From: CAYYAQ01 sp964469555
Lineage (GTDB): Bacteria; Planctomycetota; UBA1135; UBA2386
Direction: 5' to 3'
Length of the DNA: 27,449 nucleotides
NCBI GenBank assembly: GCA_964469555.1
Contig: CAYYAQ010000065.1
Span: forward strand, 1 to 27,449
Shown here: positions 23,294 to 27,449 of the stretch, piece after piece
Layout of the letters: each line of letters opens with the position of its first letter
Numbering within the stretch: the stretch's first letter is position 1
The notes under the pieces: model-generated
What the model was told of the DNA's origin: nothing
The model's database searches: none
What the model saw: the letters and a program-made list of their open reading frames with translations, nothing else
Program-made: the position numbers and the translations under genes

Positions 23294-25648
23294 CTAGCGG
23301 ACGCGCCGCCAGCGCTGGCCGTCCCGGGCCAACACGCCATCACCGAGCACGCGGGACACCATGTTCCCGGGCTCGAATGACAGGATGTCGGGTGCGGGTT
23401 GGAGTCGTCCGCCGTACGCGCCGGTCGAGCAATAGAAGATCTCGCCGTTCGTGTTCATGACAAACGTCCGCCGACCACTCGTGCCTTTCTTCACGGGCCA
23501 CGCCGCCACGACGAAGAATGTCTCCGCGAGGTTGGCGACCACGTCCTCATCTGAATTGCGACTCTCACCGATTGGCACACCGCTACGGCCTGGAAGAAAC
23601 ACGCGGAAGATGTAACCGTGCTTCATGTAGCGACCATCTGCGCCGGGGATCTTCGGTATGAGTGGATCGCCGCGCGAGGGATGCATGAGGTTGCCAAGGA
23701 AACCGTACTCCCCGACTTCGTCTCTATCGCTGTCGCGTAGGCTCTGGAGGCGGAACCGCTCCTCCGCTGCGCGAATCTTCGCGAGCAGGGCGATGGCTGC
23801 GGATTCGTTGGCTGATGAGCGTGCCTTGAGGAGTTTCGGGATGGCGATGGATGCGACAATGGTCATCCCGGTGAGCCCCCCCATGCCACTCAGGCCCGCC
23901 GTCTGCGAGATCGTGTGGTTGAACACACCCGTCTCATCCGCTGTGGTGTACGCCACGGTCGGAGTTGGGTTGCTCATCGCGACTTCAAGCTGGTTCAGCT
24001 TCTCGGTCATCGGATCCCGCACAGAGTTCGTGCACGCGCGCCGCATGCCGGACAGGAGCGCAGCGCCCAACATCCCGGGCGTCTTCATCCCATCGTACGT
24101 GACGCTGGCGACTGTGTTGGGCACATCTCGGAGGAGCCCGCGGTACGCCTCCGCGCTCTCCGCGGTGCCGCGCTTGAGTGCCCGGCGCAGCGAGTACTCG
24201 GACAGCGCGATGTAAAGACACTCTGATGTGACCGCTATCGAAGGTTCGATAGAGATGCCGGTCAGAGGCGGCAAACCGAGGTCGAAGGTCACGGCTTCAT
24301 TGCCGCCGATCCGGTACCTACGACGCGCCGGGGTGAACTCGCTGATCTGGTCGAGCAAGCCGCGCACGGCGTTCGTGTTGCTGATCTGGATCAGCCACGC
24401 AGAGTTGCTGAGGGACTGCAGCACGACTTCCGAACCGTTCTTCGCTCGTCTCACAGTGGGCAGCCCGATCTGGGCGCACTGCGGGCCGAACGCGGAGGGG
24501 ACCTTCTCGCCGACGTCGAGACCAGGAATCTTGAGCTCGGTGAGTGCGTCTCGCAACGCCGTCGCCTGCGTGGGAGGCAAGCCGTTGCGAAGGATGCGAA
24601 GAAACCAGGACGGGTTGAAAGTGAACAGCGAGAAGGATGCGAGTTCCTTCGGGATGCGCTCCAAGAGCGTGTAGTCGACGGGGTTCGCGGCGAGAAACCG
24701 CGTGAGCATGTCGTGTCCACCTGGTGAGTCGTAGAACATCGAGATTGCGAAGTTCTGCTTCTCGAAGCGCACCGAACCACTGATGCCGCGAACACGATCC
24801 AGTCGAACCGCCTTCAGTGTCTGCAGGACTTGTGCCGGCAACGCCGTGGAATACGTCTCGAAGAGACGGCCCACGTTCAAGTGGAACCGCGACACGTCGT
24901 CCGGCTTGAAACAGCGTTTCGACGCCATGGGGAACGCCTTCGTTTCGCCGCGGAGCCGGTTCATCGCCGCGGCGACGGTCCCCTCACCAATTCCAAACAG
25001 TGCCACGCCACCGTCGCTGCCGATTTCGAAGGTGTAGGGTGCATCGCTCGATCGAATCGCCCAGACCTTGCCGGTCTTCTTGACGACAACACCGCGTTGC
25101 CGACCGGCTATTCCGATGAAGTAGTCGAGCAACTTGCTCGTTTCGGCACCCGCCCCGTGAACCGTCACGCCGGCCAGTGCGCGGACGTCAGGTCCTGTCG
25201 CATCGACACCATCCAGATCGAGGAGACTGAGAATGACCTCGCCATTGAGCGAGTGAAGGATCTTCTCGACGCTCTGCCACTCAGGTGCCGGGAGTGAACC
25301 CGGCGCCTCGTTGGCTTGTGTCAGTTGCTCGTAGAGCGGGCGCAATCGAAGGCTGACATCCATGAGGTCCAAGCCACGGGAGAACGCGCCGAAGACCGTC
25401 TCTCCGAGCCGTATCCAGGCCCGCCCGAGGTCCGGGAAATGAACGCAGCCGAGCGCGTGCCCCGGCACCGCTCGCAGGAGCATGTCCGCGGGTGCCTTGT
25501 GCCGCATTTCGCGTCCTGGCTCGACGATCGGGGCGGCGGGTCTCGCGGTGGTGTCCACCGTCGGTGAGCTCACTGCTGGATCGACCGCCGTATCAGCAGA
25601 ACAGGCGCCCACCAGGAACAGAAGAGGAATCAGGCAATGACGCAGCAT
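23294..25648 (-). CDS. Large lipoprotein with an internal pilin-like helix
   Basis: 784 residues from ATG 25648, chosen because it gives a short basic start and a lipobox signal (LRHCLIPLLFLVGAC, Cys after VGA); an in-frame ATG at 25687 adds 13 residues. The first 550 residues consist of two similar alpha/beta halves (for example VHFPDLGRAWIRLG, and ALFGIGEGTVAAAMNRLRG) and resemble the DUF3352-type periplasmic family. Towards the C-terminus (about 23869-23750) comes MTIVASIAIPKLLKARSSA and NESAAIALLAKIRAAEERFR, the image of a type II pseudopilin/type IV pilin N-terminal helix, followed by a pseudopilin-like tail (DEVGEYGFLGNL, FVMNTNGEIFYCS). The fusion order is unusual. Function unknown; envelope-located. 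Confidence 0.75.
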   Translation of the reverse strand: MLRHCLIPLLFLVGACSADTAVDPAVSSPTVDTTARPAAPIVEPGREMRHKAPADMLLRAVPGHALGCVHFPDLGRAWIRLGETVFGAFSRGLDLMDVSLRLRPLYEQLTQANEAPGSLPAPEWQSVEKILHSLNGEVILSLLDLDGVDATGPDVRALAGVTVHGAGAETSKLLDYFIGIAGRQRGVVVKKTGKVWAIRSSDAPYTFEIGSDGGVALFGIGEGTVAAAMNRLRGETKAFPMASKRCFKPDDVSRFHLNVGRLFETYSTALPAQVLQTLKAVRLDRVRGISGSVRFEKQNFAISMFYDSPGGHDMLTRFLAANPVDYTLLERIPKELASFSLFTFNPSWFLRILRNGLPPTQATALRDALTELKIPGLDVGEKVPSAFGPQCAQIGLPTVRRAKNGSEVVLQSLSNSAWLIQISNTNAVRGLLDQISEFTPARRRYRIGGNEAVTFDLGLPPLTGISIEPSIAVTSECLYIALSEYSLRRALKRGTAESAEAYRGLLRDVPNTVASVTYDGMKTPGMLGAALLSGMRRACTNSVRDPMTEKLNQLEVAMSNPTPTVAYTTADETGVFNHTISQTAGLSGMGGLTGMTIVASIAIPKLLKARSSANESAAIALLAKIRAAEERFRLQSLRDSDRDEVGEYGFLGNLMHPSRGDPLIPKIPGADGRYMKHGYIFRVFLPGRSGVPIGESRNSDEDVVANLAETFFVVAAWPVKKGTSGRRTFVMNTNGEIFYCSTGAYGGRLQPAPDILSFEPGNMVSRVLGDGVLARDGQRWRRVR

Positions 25649-25804
25649 GTTGATGTATCGGACAGTCCGGTCCTGCACTGTGGCCATTCACGACCCCGCT
25701 GAAGGCTGGAGTTGGACCTTCGATGGCACCGGAACGTGTGCTGCAGTTACGAGATCGGATCGTGTGGCTACTGGTGTAGACTCCTGACAACTGCCGCCAA
25801 GACC

Positions 25805-27088
25805 TTGATCCTCACCAAGCTACTCCTCGACCAGAACTCTCCCCGGGCCATAGCCATGGCCGCGGTCCTCGCGTCGGGTCTCGCCGCCCAATCGAACCAG
25901 ATGCCGAAGAACGGGCCCGAGGTGTTCACGATCCGGTCGGGACTGAAGTACTCGATCCTCCAACCCGGGAACGGCAAGAGGCAACCGCAGCTCGGGGATG
26001 AGGTGACGTTCTACTGTTCGACGTGGTTGTCGGACGGCAGGCTGTGCGAACTGCGCCGCGTGCCGCTGCGGTTGACGCTCGGGGTCGGCATGCCGAGGGC
26101 CTGGACCGAGGGCCTGACGCGGATGTCGGACGGCGCGAGGTTCAAAGTCGTCGCGCCGCCCTCGCTCGCCTACGGAAAGACCGGCAGCAAGGGCAAGCCG
26201 CCCGACGTGCCCGGCGTTCCCCCAAACTCCACCCTCGTGTTCGTACTCGAGTTGCTCTCGTCCGAGAAGGGCGTGACGCTCCCCGAGTTCGAGTTGCCAA
26301 ACCTCAACAAGCAAAAGGTCACGGCGAGCGGGTTGAAACTAGAGATCTTGCGCAAAGGCCGTGGGAGTACGCCCGGCAAGGGCGAGCGATTCACCGTTGA
26401 GTTCACCCTGTTCAACGAGCGCGGCCAACTCGTCGCGACGAGCATCGCGCCGGAGATCGGGCGGATCGTCGGTCGCCGCGGTGGCGATCTCGGTGGTCCG
26501 CGATTCATGGCCGAGGCGATCGGCATGATGCGTGTGGGGGAGCGGATGCGACTCCAGGTTCCCGCGGAGCTCTGTTACGGCAAGGAAGGTCACGGTCACC
26601 TGGTGCCTCCGAACTCCACCACGTTCTGGGTGCTCGAGCTCCTCCGACTCGACCCGGCACCCAAGCCACGGAAAGTGCCGGAATTCCGACGGCCGTCGCG
26701 ACACAAGGCCAAGAAGACCGCGAGCGGTCTGCGATATGAAATCGTGGAACCCGGATCGGGTCGTCGGCCCAAACTCTCGGACGCGATCGAGATCCACTAC
26801 GCGGGCTGGGTCTCCACGGGCAAGATGTTCGATGAGTCCTTCACCCGCGGTGTTCCACTGGAGATTCCGTTGGGGAGGGCGATTGGCGTCGGTGAGAACA
26901 AGAAACTCAGCCTCGTAGCAGGCCTGCTCGAAGGTGTGCTCCTGATGCCGGTGGGGGCGGTGTACCGCTTCGCGCTGCCTCCGGGGCTGGGCTACGGATT
27001 GCAGGGTCTGAGGTCGCGGGGCATCGGACCGAATCGGCGGCTGTACTTCTACGTCGAGTTGGTCAGCGCCATGAACGACCACCGGTAA
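25805..27088 (+). CDS. Exported protein with three FKBP-type domains
   Basis: 427 residues if started at TTG 25805; ATG 25856 is an alternative, and an ATG at 25712 is in frame but adds a Cys-rich, non-coding-like stretch. The TTG start gives a signal peptide ending in AMAAVLASGLAAQ. Three FKBP folds follow (about 41-152, 174-287, 305-421), each with a GLKY/GLKL/GLRY lead, a central strand pair and an LAYG/LCYG/LGYG motif. Only the third keeps the catalytic pattern (IHYAGWVSTGKMFDESF with the Tyr and Phe-Asp); the first has RLCE and the second QLVA instead. So one active peptidyl-prolyl isomerase and two probable binding or chaperone modules are expected in the periplasm. It is divergent from the lipoprotein gene. 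Confidence 0.82.
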   Translation: MILTKLLLDQNSPRAIAMAAVLASGLAAQSNQMPKNGPEVFTIRSGLKYSILQPGNGKRQPQLGDEVTFYCSTWLSDGRLCELRRVPLRLTLGVGMPRAWTEGLTRMSDGARFKVVAPPSLAYGKTGSKGKPPDVPGVPPNSTLVFVLELLSSEKGVTLPEFELPNLNKQKVTASGLKLEILRKGRGSTPGKGERFTVEFTLFNERGQLVATSIAPEIGRIVGRRGGDLGGPRFMAEAIGMMRVGERMRLQVPAELCYGKEGHGHLVPPNSTTFWVLELLRLDPAPKPRKVPEFRRPSRHKAKKTASGLRYEIVEPGSGRRPKLSDAIEIHYAGWVSTGKMFDESFTRGVPLEIPLGRAIGVGENKKLSLVAGLLEGVLLMPVGAVYRFALPPGLGYGLQGLRSRGIGPNRRLYFYVELVSAMNDHR

Positions 27089-27154
27089 CTGGTCAACGGG
27101 AGGAGTCTATTCCCGACCTACCAATCTGCCCGTCGCCCGTCTAACCTGCTCATC

Positions 27155-27449
27155 GTGTCGGAGGTTCTCGTTGCCAAGGATGTCTACCGGTTCTATGAGA
27201 CCGAGGGGACCAAGGTCCCTGTCCTGAGGGGTATCTCTTTCGCGCTCGAGAAGGGAACGTTCACCACGATCATGGGGCCGTCCGGGTCGGGCAAGTCCAC
27301 GTTGCTCAACGTGCTCTCGGGCCTCGATGTCCCTTCGGTCGGCGAGATCCACCTCATGGGCGAGAGCCTTTCCGGGGCAAGCGAAGCAGCGCGGACCCGG
27401 ATGCGGCGCATGCACGTCGGCTACATCTTCCAGTTCTTCAACCTGTCCC
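27155..27449 (+). CDS. ABC transporter ATP-binding protein (LolD/MacB type), N-terminal part
   Basis: The frame starts at GTG 27155 and runs off the window; 98 residues are visible. It shows VLVAKDVYRFYETEGTKVPV, VLRGISFALEKGTFTTIM, the Walker A motif GPSGSGKST (41-49), LLNVLSGLDVPSVGEIHLMG and the Q-loop YIFQFFNL. The aromatic FQFFNL form and the GLD..s.GEI spacing are typical of the LolD/MacB group, which drives lipoprotein release or macrolide/peptide extrusion, usually with an FtsX-like permease beyond the edge. The start is inferred from the family; no strong ribosome site is seen. Confidence 0.88.
   Translation, partial: MSEVLVAKDVYRFYETEGTKVPVLRGISFALEKGTFTTIMGPSGSGKSTLLNVLSGLDVPSVGEIHLMGESLSGASEAARTRMRRMHVGYIFQFFNLS

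Noticed and set aside
25712..25804. N-terminal extension of the FKBP protein from ATG 25712
   Set aside because: The extension is Cys-rich with poor codon bias and would place the signal peptide far from the start.

Overview
The window is GC-rich, densely coded bacterial DNA on both strands. A Planctomycetota-like (or similar large-genome, environmental) host is suggested by several features: long secreted HEAT-repeat proteins, a HEAT plus beta-propeller protein, a lipoprotein carrying a pilin-like helix, a triple-FKBP protein, a bacterial TMTC-like glycosyltransferase and a pentaheme cytochrome. This is inference; no rRNA or marker gene is present. A run of 10 Ns (17575-17584) shows the sequence is a scaffold, probably metagenomic.

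Layout. 1-2078 (minus): an operon of a Rieske oxygenase remnant, a GcvT-family folate-dependent methyltransferase-like protein and an FAD amine-oxidase/desaturase-like protein (cut by the window edge), suggesting former or current demethylation of a methylated amine or betaine-like compound. 2120-7667 (plus): a TMTC-like membrane TPR protein, a small lipoprotein, a membrane protein, an orphan DHp-like 88-residue protein and a HEAT/propeller protein. 7696-8361 holds two decayed genes facing each other. 8448-11199 (plus): a SulP-STAS-CBS anion transporter coupled to a CBS-pair protein. 11196-12240 (minus): an AhpD-like peroxidase whose second active-site cysteine is encoded by UGA, with a SECIS-like hairpin just downstream, preceded by an ABC-2 permease remnant. 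12418-15999 (plus): a HEAT protein and a pentaheme cytochrome c. 15959-16333 (minus): an internally deleted Nramp transporter. 16407-22948 (plus): a complete cyanophycin operon: isoaspartyl dipeptidase, cyanophycinase, cyanophycin synthetase and a stand-alone Mur-ligase paralogue of the synthetase. 23294-27449: a lipoprotein (minus), a triple-FKBP protein (plus) and the start of a LolD/MacB-type ABC ATPase.

How the genes work together. The cyanophycin operon can make the Asp-Arg polymer (CphA), cut it to beta-Asp-Arg dipeptides (CphB) and split those to Asp and Arg (IadA): a nitrogen, carbon and energy reserve in one transcript. The most unusual item is the selenoprotein: the in-frame TGA lies exactly where the CxxC resolving/peroxidatic cysteine belongs, homology continues through the TGA to a proper stop, and a 6-bp hairpin with a G in the loop lies 21 nt downstream. 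A simple ORF caller would split this gene into two fragments.

A second theme is decay. At least six reading frames are truncated, frameshifted or internally deleted (Rieske oxygenase, a secreted protein at 4951-5302, a flavin-reductase-like gene, a PQQ sugar-dehydrogenase-like gene, an ABC-2 permease, Nramp), several keeping only their N- and C-terminal ends, while their neighbours look intact. This may be real genome erosion or assembly collapse; reads would tell.
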